Below are positions 44,401 to 52,726 of a DNA stretch of 64,000 bases, piece by piece. The stretch spans positions 96,481 through 160,480 of the forward strand of contig NZ_DBMV01000042.1 in NCBI RefSeq assembly GCF_002298975.1, in the 5' to 3' direction. This DNA is from Ralstonia sp. UBA689 (lineage in GTDB: Bacteria; Pseudomonadota; Gammaproteobacteria; Burkholderiales; Burkholderiaceae). The stretch's first letter is position 1; every line of letters starts with the position of its first letter. Both the position numbers and the translations under genes were made by a program. Under the pieces are notes generated by a model, which saw only the letters and a list, made by a program, of their open reading frames with translations, was not told where the DNA came from and made no database searches.

Positions 44401-46376
44401 CTGCCGTCTATCGTGACCATGCCGAAGTCGTGCATCCAGATCGGTGCGGCGTCGGCCGGCTCGATGCAGTAGGGCCGCTCTTCGTTGACACGCACGCCAA
44501 GATGTTCAAGCATCGGCAGGCTGCGCGAGAGCGAGGTCGGCTGACCGGCGCGGTAGATCTTGAAGCGCAGTGCGCCGGGGGGGGCTTCGAGCGGCCGATA
44601 GAGCTGCATCGTGAGTGCACCATCGGCAGCGGTTTCCGGTGCAAGCAGCGGCTCCATCAGTTCGATGTCGCGCACGGCCAGGCGCGCCGCGTAGTCTTCC
44701 CGGAAGCCGGCGGGGAAGGCATCTCCGTAGCGGCGCAGCAGGCGGTTGCCGTGTTCTTCGCCGCCGCGTTCAAGCAGCGCATCGGCCAGGTCGTCCTGCC
44801 AGCGCCGCGCGGCCAGCACGATGCGTTCTTCCAGTTCGGCCACATCCACCTCGGGCACGTTGCCCGACTGCGTGCGCACGGTAATGTGGATGCGCGCCAG
44901 CATCGATTCCGACAGCAGCGGCGTGAACTCGACGGAGGTACCGTTGTACGCGGTTTGCAACAGCCCTTGGATGCGCACGCGCAGGTCGGTGTTGAATTTC
45001 TCGCGCGGCACGAACACAAGACACGACACGAAGCGATCAAAGGGGTCGCGGCGCACGAACAGCCGCGTGCGTTGCCGTTCCTGCAGCCGCAGGATGCCCA
45101 GCGCGATGTCGTGCAGCGACGCATTGTCGATCTGGAAGAGTTCGTCGCGCGGGTATTGTTCGAGGATGGTTTCCAGCGTCTTGGCCAAGTGCCCGTTGGG
45201 CAGGAAGCCCGTGCGCTGGATCACGCTGGCGACCTTGCGCCGCACCAGCGGAATGTCCTCGGTCGGCACCATGTAGACGTTGGACGTGTACAGACCCAGG
45301 AAACGTCGCTGGCCGCACACGCGGCCCTCGGCATCGAACAGCTTGATCCCGACGTAGTCTAGGTAGCCTGGGCGGTGCACGGTTGCGCGCGAGTTGGCCT
45401 TGGTCAGGAAGATCGGTTCCGGCGCGTCGATGATCTGAGCGGCACCCGGGGCGAGCTTGGAGATGTCGGGGGTGGTCGGGTCGCGCCTCGCCTCGCGCAG
45501 CACGCCCAGCCCGGTACCCGGCATGCCCTGCAGGAAGTGACCATCGTCCTGGATGACGAGGGCGTAGTCGCGATAGCCAAGGAATGTGAAATGCCGCTCC
45601 AGCATCCAGGCCAGAAAGGCTTGTGTTTCGGCAATCTCTGCGCGCTCGGCTTCGCCGGCAGAGGATTGCGCGGCGCGCGTGCTGAGTGAATCGATGGCGG
45701 TCTGAACCATGGCCTGCATCGGCTTCCAGTCTTCCACCGCCGCGCGCACGTCGCCCAGCACACGCACCAGCCCGTCGTGCAGGGCCTGCATGCGCTGCGG
45801 TTCGGAGAAGCGATCGACCTCGATGTGGATATACGACTCGTAGCGCGCGTCTCCGTTGGTCTTGCCGTTGGTCCCGTTGTTTGCCTCGGCGTGCGCGTCC
45901 GGCCCTTCATGTGCAAGCTCGCCCGTGAGCGCCGGCATGCCGCCACCGGCTTCCACGGCCACGCGCGTGCCGGTTGTATCGCGCTGCATGCGATAGACCG
46001 GATGAAATGCCGAATGCAGCGCGAGCCCCTGCCGGTTGATCTCCATGGTCACGGAGTCGAACAGGAACGGCATGTCGTCGTTGACGATCTCGACCACCGT
46101 GTGGCCGCAGTACCAGCCGTGCTGTTCAAGGCTCGGGTTGTAGATGCGCACGCGCGGTTGCCCGGGCACGAACTTCGCCCCAAGCTGCCAGTGCGCCATC
46201 GCAGCGCCGTACAGATCGGCCACGCTGCGCGAGATGACATCTTCGGGGTCGGCCAGCCCGTAGTAATGCCGCAGGTACAGCTCGAACAGCGCGGCAATAT
46301 CGGGCGCACGTCCGCGTGCGAGGGCCACCGCGTCCGCCATGTGCTGGCGGACCTTTTCTTCGTGTTGGGCAGACAT
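41421..46376 (-). CDS. Large NAD-dependent glutamate dehydrogenase
   Basis: Cytosolic enzyme of 1651 residues in the 180-kDa NAD-glutamate dehydrogenase class. It deaminates glutamate to 2-oxoglutarate and ammonia, typically for growth on amino acids. The N-terminal half holds ACT-like regulatory segments; the catalytic core around residues 780-1250 shows GGLRWSDRREDFRTEVLGLV, the lysine-rich VKNTVIVPVGSKGGF and the nucleotide-domain VGDMSGDVFGNGML. The ATG at 46374-46376 has a GGGAGG site; the frame is open 19 codons further upstream but less plausible. A short Gln/Glu/Arg-rich stretch (KRQEERQEQGQ) is inserted before the catalytic core. It is transcribed singly. Not to be confused with the small hexameric NADP enzyme. 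Confidence 0.93.
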   Translation of the reverse strand: MSAQHEEKVRQHMADAVALARGRAPDIAALFELYLRHYYGLADPEDVISRSVADLYGAAMAHWQLGAKFVPGQPRVRIYNPSLEQHGWYCGHTVVEIVNDDMPFLFDSVTMEINRQGLALHSAFHPVYRMQRDTTGTRVAVEAGGGMPALTGELAHEGPDAHAEANNGTNGKTNGDARYESYIHIEVDRFSEPQRMQALHDGLVRVLGDVRAAVEDWKPMQAMVQTAIDSLSTRAAQSSAGEAERAEIAETQAFLAWMLERHFTFLGYRDYALVIQDDGHFLQGMPGTGLGVLREARRDPTTPDISKLAPGAAQIIDAPEPIFLTKANSRATVHRPGYLDYVGIKLFDAEGRVCGQRRFLGLYTSNVYMVPTEDIPLVRRKVASVIQRTGFLPNGHLAKTLETILEQYPRDELFQIDNASLHDIALGILRLQERQRTRLFVRRDPFDRFVSCLVFVPREKFNTDLRVRIQGLLQTAYNGTSVEFTPLLSESMLARIHITVRTQSGNVPEVDVAELEERIVLAARRWQDDLADALLERGGEEHGNRLLRRYGDAFPAGFREDYAARLAVRDIELMEPLLAPETAADGALTMQLYRPLEAPPGALRFKIYRAGQPTSLSRSLPMLEHLGVRVNEERPYCIEPADAAPIWMHDFGMVTIDGSDVDLDEARGRFEDAFASIWNGELENDDLNRLVLLAGLTWREVRILRAYARYIRQIGSTFSNAYMESALTGNPSIARALVHLFLVRFDPALDAAERTHSSDTLRAQIADALEEVPNLDEDRILRQFLGVIEATLRTNYFQSAEKRQEERQEQGQSRPYLSFKFDPSRVPGLPEPKPMFEIWVYSSRVEGVHLRGGKVARGGLRWSDRREDFRTEVLGLVKAQMVKNTVIVPVGSKGGFIVKQPPAAGDRDAVLAEGVACYQTFLRGLLDLTDNYVDGRLVPPRDVVRYDGDDPYLVVAADKGTATFSDYANAISAEYGFWLGDAFASGGSVGYDHKKMAITARGAWESVKRHFSEMGVDTQSQDFTVVGVGDMSGDVFGNGMLLSRHIRLLAAFDHRHVFLDPSPDAATSFAERERLFNLPRSSWADYDRALISPGGGVFPRTAKAIALSPEVRAMLAVTVSEMAPNDLLHAILKAPVDLLYNGGIGTYIKASTETHAQVGDRANDGLRVNGDELRCKVVAEGGNLGCTQLGRIEYAQHGGRINTDAIDNSAGVDCSDHEVNIKILLGLVVADGEMTLKQRNTLLAEMTDEVGELVLLDNYFQTQALSLARTRTAQWLDPEARLMRHLERAGHLNRLIEFLPADDEVDIRRAAGGGLTTPERAVLMAYSKMWLYDALLGSDLPDQPFVADGLPAYFPRPLQARCGAAVPRHPLRREILATMHANALVNRAGVTFVNRLAEETGAEPIAVVWASLVARAVYRLDGLWQEVDVLDARVPHETQAALFGALAQLHERATLWFLRRRVSDVPATVERFRTAVDALSAEVDGLQTEESAHAAAQQQQAFVAAGVPEALARTAAGVPARVSLLDIAEVATASGCDARLAARVYFALDQPLSYGWLLTGILGLPTQTHWQMLARASLLEELTQLRRRLTSSVLHDATASASAEALVETWRAARQEALARYHRVIADQVAAGSADLAMLSVGLNALSEVDS

Positions 46377-46457
46377 GGCGTGCCTCCCGAAAAAGGGCCT
46401 CCCCATGCTACGCCGCGTGCCCTTGGCTGACAATCGGGGGCGCCTTGGGCGGGATGG

Positions 46458-46901
46458 CTAAGCGCGCATTCTTGCGCGCCGCACAGGCTGTTCCTCTGCA
46501 GCCTGATGCACCTTGCCCAGCAAGCGCTTGGTCCTGTCCGTGCAGTCTTCACCCTCAACGCGGTTCTCGATCTCGCCCACGAGCACGATCAGGTGGTGCT
46601 TGCTCTGCGCGAGCCGCTGTTCCAGCAATTCGATCTCGCCGATCTTGCGGCGCAGCGCCAGGAGGAGTTCGTCATGCGGCCACTTGTCGAGATCCGGCGG
46701 CAGCATGGCGCGGATTTCCTCCAGCGAGAATCCGGCACCCTGCGCGCACAGGATGATCTCCAGCCGGGTCAGTGTGTCCGCCGTGTATTCGCGGTAGCCA
46801 TTGGCTTGCCGCTGCGCGGGCTGGAGCAGCCCGTTGGCCTCGTAAAACCGGATGCGTGAGGCGGCCACGCCGCTTCGCTGCGCGAGTTCTCCAATCTTCA
46901 T
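46458..46901 (-). CDS. MerR-family regulator of the flavin oxidoreductase
   Basis: Regulator of 147 residues: MerR winged helix (1-70, MKIGELAQRSGVAASRIRFY) and a coiled-coil dimerisation helix (about 75-125). It ends with a polar tail and has no metal-binding cysteine cluster like that of MerR or SoxR; only scattered cysteines remain. ATG 46899-46901 is preferred, because the alternative ATG at 46925 lies inside the operator. It is divergent from the old-yellow-enzyme gene with a perfect palindrome in a 19-bp promoter spacer between them, so it almost certainly controls that gene. The inducer may be an electrophile or quinone; that is inference. Confidence 0.85.
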   Translation of the reverse strand: MKIGELAQRSGVAASRIRFYEANGLLQPAQRQANGYREYTADTLTRLEIILCAQGAGFSLEEIRAMLPPDLDKWPHDELLLALRRKIGEIELLEQRLAQSKHHLIVLVGEIENRVEGEDCTDRTKRLLGKVHQAAEEQPVRRARMRA

Positions 46902-46918
46902 GTGAGTGCTTTCGGGTC

Positions 46919-46949
46919 TTGACATTAAAGTTGACTTTAAGCTTAGGGT
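46919..46949 (+). promoter_or_regulatory. MerR-controlled promoter of the flavin oxidoreductase
   Basis: TTGACA (46919-46924) and TAGGGT (46944-46949) are 19 bp apart. The spacer contains the perfect palindrome TTAAAGT TG ACTTTAA (46925-46940). This is the textbook layout of a MerR-activated promoter and lies 28 bases before the OYE ATG. Confidence 0.85.
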
Positions 46950-46977
46950 AAGGGTGCGTCAAACCAGGAAGCCCCTT

Positions 46978-48213
46978 ATGAAGCTGTTTTCGCCCCTTGT
47001 CCTGCCCAACGGCGCGGTGATCCCCAGCCGTCTGGCCAAAGCCGCCATGGAAGAGAACATGGCCGATGCGGACCACGCACCGTCCGACGCGCTCCTGCGC
47101 CTGTATGACGCCTGGGCCAAAGGCAAGGCCGGCCTGATCCTGACGGGCAACGTGATGGTGGACCGCCGCGCCATGACCGGGCCGAATGGCGTGGTGCTGG
47201 AAGACGACACACATCTGGACCGCTTCCGACGCTGGGCGCAGATTGCGCGGGCCCACGGCGCCCAAGCCTGGATGCAGATCAACCACCCTGGGCGCCAGAT
47301 GCAAGCGGCATTGGGCCAGACCACGCTGGCGCCGTCCGCCGTGCCGATGGATCTGGGTGCGCTGTCCAAGCAGTTTCCGGTGCCGAAGGAAATGACGCAC
47401 AGCGACATCGCCGAGGTGCAGCAGCGCTTTACGCGGGCGGCGGTGCTGGCTGAGCGGAGTGGCTTCACCGGCGTGGAGATTCACGCAGCGCACGGTTACC
47501 TGTTGAGCCAGTTCCTGTCGCCGATCACGAACAAGCGTCAGGACCAGTGGGGCGGGCCGATCGAGAACCGCGCGCGCTTGCTGCTCGACATCGTGCGGTC
47601 CGTGCGAAGCGCGGTGTCGCCCGGGTTTGCAGTGGCCGTCAAGCTGAACTCGGCCGACTTCCAGCGCGGCGGCTTCAGCCCAGACGATGCAAAGCGCGTG
47701 GTGGAGATGCTCAATCCGCTGGGCGCGGATCTGGTGGAGCTGTCAGGCGGGAGCTATGAAGCCCCGGCGATGCAGGGGCAGGCGCGCGATGGACGTACGC
47801 TGGCCCGGGAGGCTTACTTTCTGGAGTTCGCGCGCGACATCGCGGCCGTCGCGCGCATGCCGCTGATGGTGACGGGCGGCATTCGGCGCCGGGCCGTGGC
47901 GGAGCAGGTGGTCGACAGCGGTATCGCCATGGTCGGCATTGCCACCGCGCTCTCCATCGATCCGAACCTGCCGCGCGACTGGCACGCCGGCAAGAACAAC
48001 GCCCCGGCGCTGCGTCCGATCACTTGGAAGAACAAGGTGCTGGGCTCGCTGGCCAACATGGCGGTCGTCAAATTTCAGCTCAAGCGGCTGAGCGAAGGGC
48101 GCGGTGCGGACCCGCGCGTCTCCCCGCTCAGGGCATTGCTTTTGCAGCAGTGGGTCACGTCTTGCCAGACGCGGCGTTACCGAAAATGGATGGCTGAACG
48201 CATGCCACGCTAG
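46978..48213 (+). CDS. Old-yellow-enzyme family NADH:flavin oxidoreductase
   Basis: FMN-containing ene-reductase of 411 residues with a TIM-barrel. Seen: the FMN region with the catalytic-pocket H169-x2-H172 in EIHAAHGYLLSQFLSP, QWGGPIENRARLL, and the phosphate-binding VTGGIR near 300. It resembles the NADH oxidase-type 2,4-dienoyl/enone reductases without the C-terminal FeS domain. It reduces activated C=C bonds of enones or quinones with NAD(P)H. AGGAAG lies 8 bases upstream of the ATG. It is under a MerR-type promoter with a 19-bp spacer, so it is probably induced by an electrophilic substrate. Confidence 0.9.
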   Translation: MKLFSPLVLPNGAVIPSRLAKAAMEENMADADHAPSDALLRLYDAWAKGKAGLILTGNVMVDRRAMTGPNGVVLEDDTHLDRFRRWAQIARAHGAQAWMQINHPGRQMQAALGQTTLAPSAVPMDLGALSKQFPVPKEMTHSDIAEVQQRFTRAAVLAERSGFTGVEIHAAHGYLLSQFLSPITNKRQDQWGGPIENRARLLLDIVRSVRSAVSPGFAVAVKLNSADFQRGGFSPDDAKRVVEMLNPLGADLVELSGGSYEAPAMQGQARDGRTLAREAYFLEFARDIAAVARMPLMVTGGIRRRAVAEQVVDSGIAMVGIATALSIDPNLPRDWHAGKNNAPALRPITWKNKVLGSLANMAVVKFQLKRLSEGRGADPRVSPLRALLLQQWVTSCQTRRYRKWMAERMPR

Positions 48214-48228
48214 TAGCGCCGTGGCCGC

Positions 48229-48561
48229 TCAGGCCTTGGGGATCACGTTGATGCGCAGCGCCTCGCCACCAGCCGCGATGGCAAGCAGGCGGTCGACGTT
48301 CGGGTGCGCGCCCGGGCGGTTGCGCGCATCGGCCGTATGTTCCGCAAACACCGCCAGACCGTGCTCGGCCGCCTTGGCGTCAAGCTGGCCGAACGCTTGC
48401 TGCAGGTAGTGATACACCGCCAGCGAACCCTGCTTGCCCGGTTTGTTCTCGATGTCTGCCACCACGCCGCCGTTGCCGTCGACCAGATCGATGCGCTCGA
48501 TGCTGTCAATGGCAGGTAGTTGAGCGAGGTTGTCCTTGAAGATGTTGCGCGGTTGAATCAC
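48229..48561 (-). CDS. DUF2322 family protein
   Basis: Conserved 110-residue protein of the DUF2322 family, recognised from NIFKDNLAQLPAIDSIERID, ENKPGKQGSLAVYHYL, FAEHTADARNRPGAHPNVDR and the end ALRINVIPKA. It has no signal peptide or membrane segment. The start is a GTG (48559-48561) with GGAG upstream. Function of the family is unknown; it occurs in many beta- and gamma-proteobacteria. It is convergent with the OYE gene (15 bases between). Confidence 0.82.
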   Translation of the reverse strand: MIQPRNIFKDNLAQLPAIDSIERIDLVDGNGGVVADIENKPGKQGSLAVYHYLQQAFGQLDAKAAEHGLAVFAEHTADARNRPGAHPNVDRLLAIAAGGEALRINVIPKA

Positions 48562-48775
48562 TGAAGTTACTCCGTTGATGGGTCAGGGCGCCGGGGTGTG
48601 GGGCCATGTGCGGCCGTATGGTATCCGTTCAGGCGCGGCCTGGGTTTCTGGCGCCCCTGTTGAACGGTTGCACACCTGCCTACAATGCGCGAGCAGACAT
48701 CGAAACGCTGCTGCAACCCGCCGCAACACCAAACACCACCAGGCGTGCGATCCCCAACTCAGCGAGAGAGGTGAC

Positions 48776-49171
48776 ATGAGGAAGACCCCATCCGAAGGCG
48801 AAGTCTCCGCGTCCGAACAGATCGACGCCAGAATCAAAGAACTCGGCGACTGGCGCGGCGCCATGCTTGCACGGATTCGTGTGCTGATCCGGGAGGCGGA
48901 GCCCGACGTGGTCGAAGAATGGAAATGGAGCGTCCCCGTCTGGTCACTGGGTGGCATCCTCTGCACCGGAGAGACCTACAAGCAAACGGTCAAGTTGACG
49001 TTCGCCAAAGGGGCCTCGCTGCCGGACCCATCCGGGCTGTTCAACTCCAGCCTTGAAGGCAACACCCGGCGCGCCATCGACATCCGCGAGGGAGGCAAGC
49101 TGAACGAGAAGGCGCTCAAGGCGCTGATTCAAGCCGCTGCCAAGTTGAACAAGGCTTCGGTGCACCGCTGA
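48776..49171 (+). CDS. DUF1801 (YdhG-like) family protein
   Basis: A 131-residue protein with the DUF1801 fold: WRGAMLARIRVLIREAEPDV, EEWKWSVPVWS, YKQTVKLTFAKGASL and a basic C-terminal helix. These frataxin-like domains are widespread and uncharacterised, perhaps ligand or iron binding. GAGAGAGG precedes the ATG at 48776. It stands alone between two intergenic regions. Confidence in the family is high, function unknown. Confidence 0.82.
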   Translation: MRKTPSEGEVSASEQIDARIKELGDWRGAMLARIRVLIREAEPDVVEEWKWSVPVWSLGGILCTGETYKQTVKLTFAKGASLPDPSGLFNSSLEGNTRRAIDIREGGKLNEKALKALIQAAAKLNKASVHR

Positions 49172-49611
49172 TCGGGCAAGGCCGGTTCGCCTTTCTTTTA
49201 TGGGCGAGACCCGGCCTATTCAGGCCAATGCCACGTTAGTCGGGCGCCAGGAAACTGGGAAATGATCTTTTTCCGCAATTTGAATTGCGGAAAAAATAAT
49301 GATCCGCAAAATCAATATAAAAGAGCGGACATTTATTTAACGGCACGCCAGAAAAAAACTTGAGCCATCCTGAAGCGATTCCCCACTTGAGAAGGGTGCG
49401 CACACGTTTGGCCGCGAACCCAGTTGGTGCGCGCGTGTGCGGCTTTGTGCTTGCATGTGGCGACTCAATATTGCAATGCCGGAATTTTCAAAGGGATAGT
49501 CATCGATTGGTCATCTTTCGCCTTCAATAATTGCGCCTCCGATGTGCAAGGCAGATATGGATGAATACCCCTCTTTTGAAGGGGGCGGCAATTTGACCGA
49601 GAGAATTTCAA
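49172..49611. other. Intergenic region with a perfect 13-bp palindrome
   Basis: 440 bases without a supported gene. It contains a perfect inverted repeat, TTTTTCCGCAATT (49268-49280) and AATTGCGGAAAAA (49283-49295), separated by TG. ATAAAAGAGCGG follows near 49317. No FliA-type promoter was found before the kinase gene. Confidence 0.6.
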
Positions 49612-51999
49612 ATGACGATTCGTCATCGCATTACATTGCTGGTGGTGCTGATGTTCGTGGCGCTGGCGGCCATTGGTGGCTATGCGGTCTACCAGACCCG
49701 CAGCAGTGCGTCGGAGGTCCGGCAGGTGACCGAAGGCGTTGTGCCGAGTGCCCTCGCGTCTGCTGACCTGGTTTCGCTCGTCAAGGACGTGCAGTTGGCG
49801 ACGATGGTGCTGGTCTATGCACCCGACGGCAACATCGTCACGCAGGCCAAGGACGACCTGAAGACCAAGGAAGCCAACCTGCAGGCCGCTCTGGCGCTGC
49901 AGGCCAAGCGTGCCAACAGCCATGCGCAGGAAGGGCTCGTTGCGCAGGCCAAGGAGAGCGTCGACAACTACTTCGATGCGATTGCACAAACCATCGACAT
50001 GAAGCTGGCAGGCAAGAGCGAGCTTGCCCAAGCCTTCCTGTTTGCCAATGTGGCCAGTTATCGCGATGTGCTGGAAAAGATCGTCGAGACGCTGCGCATC
50101 GAAAAGAACCGCGAGAAGGACGACGCCATCACGGTGCTCAACGGCAAGCTCGCCACCACGGCCACCGCCATCGGCGGGGTGAGCGGCGTGGCCATCGTGC
50201 TGCTGACCGCGATCGGCATGCTGCTGTATCGCCAGATCACCCGGCCGCTCACGCGCATGCAGGCCGAGATGAGCGAGATTGCCGCCAGCCAGGACTTCAC
50301 GCGCCGCGTGCCGGTGGGCCGCATGGATGAGATCGGTCGCTCGGTGGTCGCGTTCAACCAGATGATCGAAAAGATCCAGGAGAACGCCGCGCTGCTCAAG
50401 CAGAAGACTGCCGACATCCAAGCCATGTTGCAGAACATGCAGCAGGGCATCCTGACCGTGGTGGACGGCAGCCGCGTGCATGAGGAGTATTCGATCTATC
50501 TCGAATCGATTTTCGAGACGCAGGACATCGCTGGCCGCAGCCTGATGGAACTGGTGTTTGCCGACACCAACCTGGGTGCCGATGCGCTGTCGCAAGTGGA
50601 AGCGGCGGTCGATGCCTGCCTGGGGCAGGACATCATCAACTTCGCCTTCAACCAGCACCTGCTGGCAAGCGAAGTCGAGAAGCGCATGCCGGACGGCCGC
50701 GTGAAGACGCTGGATCTGTCGTGGTCGGCCATCACCGATGAGAGCGACACCGTCCTGCGCCTGATGCTGTGCGTGCGCGACGTGACCGAGCTGCGCAAGC
50801 TTGCGGCGGAGGCCAGCGAGCAGCGCCGCAACCTGGATATCATCGGCGAGATCCTGGCGGTGAGCCAGGAGAAGTTCCAGCACTTCATCGATAGCTCGAC
50901 CGGCTTCGTGCACGAGAACGAGCGCATCATCCGCCAGTATTCGCAAGCCGACAGCGCGGCCATCGCAGCGCTGTTCCGCAACATGCACACCATCAAGGGC
51001 AATGCGCGCACGTACAACCTGCAGTACCTGACCAACGTCGTGCACGAGACCGAGCAGACTTACCACGCGCTGCGCGAGCCCGGCACCGAGCACACCTGGG
51101 ACCAGGACTGGCTGATGGCCGAACTGACCCGCGTGCGCGAGGCCATCGAGAACTACGCCCGCATCAACGAGGTCAGCCTCGGTCGCAAGGGTGCCGAGGG
51201 CGGCATGGGCGGCATCGGGCAGACCACGCCCGATGCCATGGCACGCATCCAGGAAAGCCTGCGCCTGCTGGAGTCGGCCAACCCCGGCAGCCTGTACGAA
51301 CTGGTGTCGATGCGGGATTCCGTCTATCAGTTGCTGCGCCTGCTTGGCAGCGAGAGCGTGGGTGAATTGCTTTCCGGTGCGCTGCAATCGCTGCCGTCGC
51401 TGGCGAAGGAGCTGGGCAAGGCGCCCGCAGCCGTGCGCATCGACGACAACGGCTACCGCGTGCGCACCGAAGCGCGCGAGATTCTGCAGAACGTGTTCAT
51501 GCACCTGCTGCGCAACGCCATCGACCACGGCATTGAAACGGCCGACGCGCGCACCGCGCAGGGCAAGCCGGCCGCAGGCGCGATCGACATCGAAGTCGGT
51601 GTCGACCAGGGCATGCTGCAGATCACGCTGTGCGATGACGGCCGCGGCCTGGCGCTCGATCGCATCCGCGGCATTGCCGTCGAGCGCGGCTGGATTGGCG
51701 CCGATGAACGCCCGAGCGACGAAGACATCGCGCAGTTCATCTTCCGCCCCGGCTTCTCGACCGCCGAGACCGTTACGGAGGTGTCCGGGCGCGGTGTCGG
51801 CATGGATGCGGTGGTGGAATTCCTCAAGCGCGAACAAGGCCGCATCGAACTGCGCTTTACCGACGACCTCAACGGAGCCGCGTTCCGCCAGTTCCAGACC
51901 GTGGTCTGCCTGCCCGAGCGTTTCGCGGTGGACAGCGTGAGCGCTGCGCTTGGCGGCCAGCCGGAAGCGCACATGGACATGGATAAGGAAGCGTCGTGA
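49612..51999 (+). CDS. Membrane PAS-HPt-kinase, CheA-like
   Basis: Chemosensory-like kinase of 795 residues. Helices at about 9-28 and 186-206 bracket a periplasmic helical sensor domain. HAMP (about 207-258) follows, then a PAS-like region (about 272-400), a histidine-phosphotransfer segment with H459 in RNMHTIKGNARTY, and a CheA/HATPase_c catalytic domain (N-box HLLRNAIDHG with N635, G1 DDGRGL, G2 GRGVGMD near 726-732). It has no P5 CheW-docking domain and no P3 dimerisation helix pair typical of CheA. It heads a four-gene operon; its stop overlaps the next start. It probably phosphorylates the CheY-like protein at 53281. The weak ribosome site leaves the ATG at 49612 as the best choice. 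Confidence 0.86.
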   Translation: MTIRHRITLLVVLMFVALAAIGGYAVYQTRSSASEVRQVTEGVVPSALASADLVSLVKDVQLATMVLVYAPDGNIVTQAKDDLKTKEANLQAALALQAKRANSHAQEGLVAQAKESVDNYFDAIAQTIDMKLAGKSELAQAFLFANVASYRDVLEKIVETLRIEKNREKDDAITVLNGKLATTATAIGGVSGVAIVLLTAIGMLLYRQITRPLTRMQAEMSEIAASQDFTRRVPVGRMDEIGRSVVAFNQMIEKIQENAALLKQKTADIQAMLQNMQQGILTVVDGSRVHEEYSIYLESIFETQDIAGRSLMELVFADTNLGADALSQVEAAVDACLGQDIINFAFNQHLLASEVEKRMPDGRVKTLDLSWSAITDESDTVLRLMLCVRDVTELRKLAAEASEQRRNLDIIGEILAVSQEKFQHFIDSSTGFVHENERIIRQYSQADSAAIAALFRNMHTIKGNARTYNLQYLTNVVHETEQTYHALREPGTEHTWDQDWLMAELTRVREAIENYARINEVSLGRKGAEGGMGGIGQTTPDAMARIQESLRLLESANPGSLYELVSMRDSVYQLLRLLGSESVGELLSGALQSLPSLAKELGKAPAAVRIDDNGYRVRTEAREILQNVFMHLLRNAIDHGIETADARTAQGKPAAGAIDIEVGVDQGMLQITLCDDGRGLALDRIRGIAVERGWIGADERPSDEDIAQFIFRPGFSTAETVTEVSGRGVGMDAVVEFLKREQGRIELRFTDDLNGAAFRQFQTVVCLPERFAVDSVSAALGGQPEAHMDMDKEAS

Positions 52000-52715
52000 T
52001 GGGGTCGATTGTTCTGGCCGTGCTGGCGGGCGGATTGGTGTTTGGCGTGCTGGCGTGGATGGCTCAACAGCGCCGGGTGAATACGGTAGTGCATGCACTG
52101 GATGATGCCGAGCGTCGTATCGTCGGGCTGTCGGCTGACCTTGCGAAGCAGGCATCGTTGGTGGAGGCGGGCAGGCGGGAAGTGCAGACGCTGGAAGCCA
52201 CCATCGCGCAGATGCAGGACACTGCTGCCAAACAGTCGGAAGCCACCGAGCAACTGCGTAGCGAGCTGAAGACGGCCACTGACGACAAGGACCAGTGGGC
52301 AAACCGCGCTCGCCAGATTGCCGAAGAAGCGGCACGCCTGCGCGGCCTGGCACTGACCTTCGAGCGCTGGCACGAGCAGATGATCTCGCTCATGGAGCAG
52401 AACCACGACATGCATGCCAAGAATCAGGAGTTGCAGTCGATCGTGCGGCATGTGGTGATCGTCTCGCTCAACGCATCCATTGAAGCGGCACGCGCGGGCC
52501 AGGCCGGGCGCGGGTTTGCCGTGGTCGCCAGCGAGGTGCGCTCGCTTGCGGCCCGTTCGGAAGAACTCTCCAAGAGCTACCGCAACAGCCTGCACCTCAA
52601 CGATCTGACCACCACCGCCACGTTCCAGGACATCCAGGCCGGCGGCAAGATGATCACCGCGTCGCTGTCAAGCGTCGAGGCGCTGGCCAGCCGGTTTCAA
52701 TCTCAGCTTCATTAG
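51999..52715 (+). CDS. Membrane-anchored MCP signalling-tip protein
   Basis: A 238-residue protein with one N-terminal transmembrane helix (about 3-21), a long coiled coil (30-115), and the hairpin tip of a methyl-accepting chemotaxis protein (VSLNASIEAARAGQAGRGFAV, VASEVRSLAARSEELS). It has no periplasmic ligand domain and no methylation helices, unlike true receptors. The ATG overlaps the kinase stop by one base (TGATG) with AAGGAAG upstream, so the two are co-translated. It may couple the kinase to the membrane or to an array. Its tip resembles the CheA/CheW-binding region, although the kinase lacks P5. Confidence 0.82.
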   Translation: MGSIVLAVLAGGLVFGVLAWMAQQRRVNTVVHALDDAERRIVGLSADLAKQASLVEAGRREVQTLEATIAQMQDTAAKQSEATEQLRSELKTATDDKDQWANRARQIAEEAARLRGLALTFERWHEQMISLMEQNHDMHAKNQELQSIVRHVVIVSLNASIEAARAGQAGRGFAVVASEVRSLAARSEELSKSYRNSLHLNDLTTTATFQDIQAGGKMITASLSSVEALASRFQSQLH

Positions 52716-52726
52716 GCAGGGCAGAA

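Noticed and set aside
43209..45362. A 717-codon open frame on the plus strand
   Set aside because: It is antisense to the glutamate dehydrogenase, whose domains are unmistakable; the opposite frame is a composition artefact.
49465..52353. A 962-codon open frame on the minus strand
   Set aside because: It lies antisense to the chemosensory kinase and MCP-tip gene, has no ribosome site and encodes no recognisable domain; GC-rich third positions create such shadow frames.
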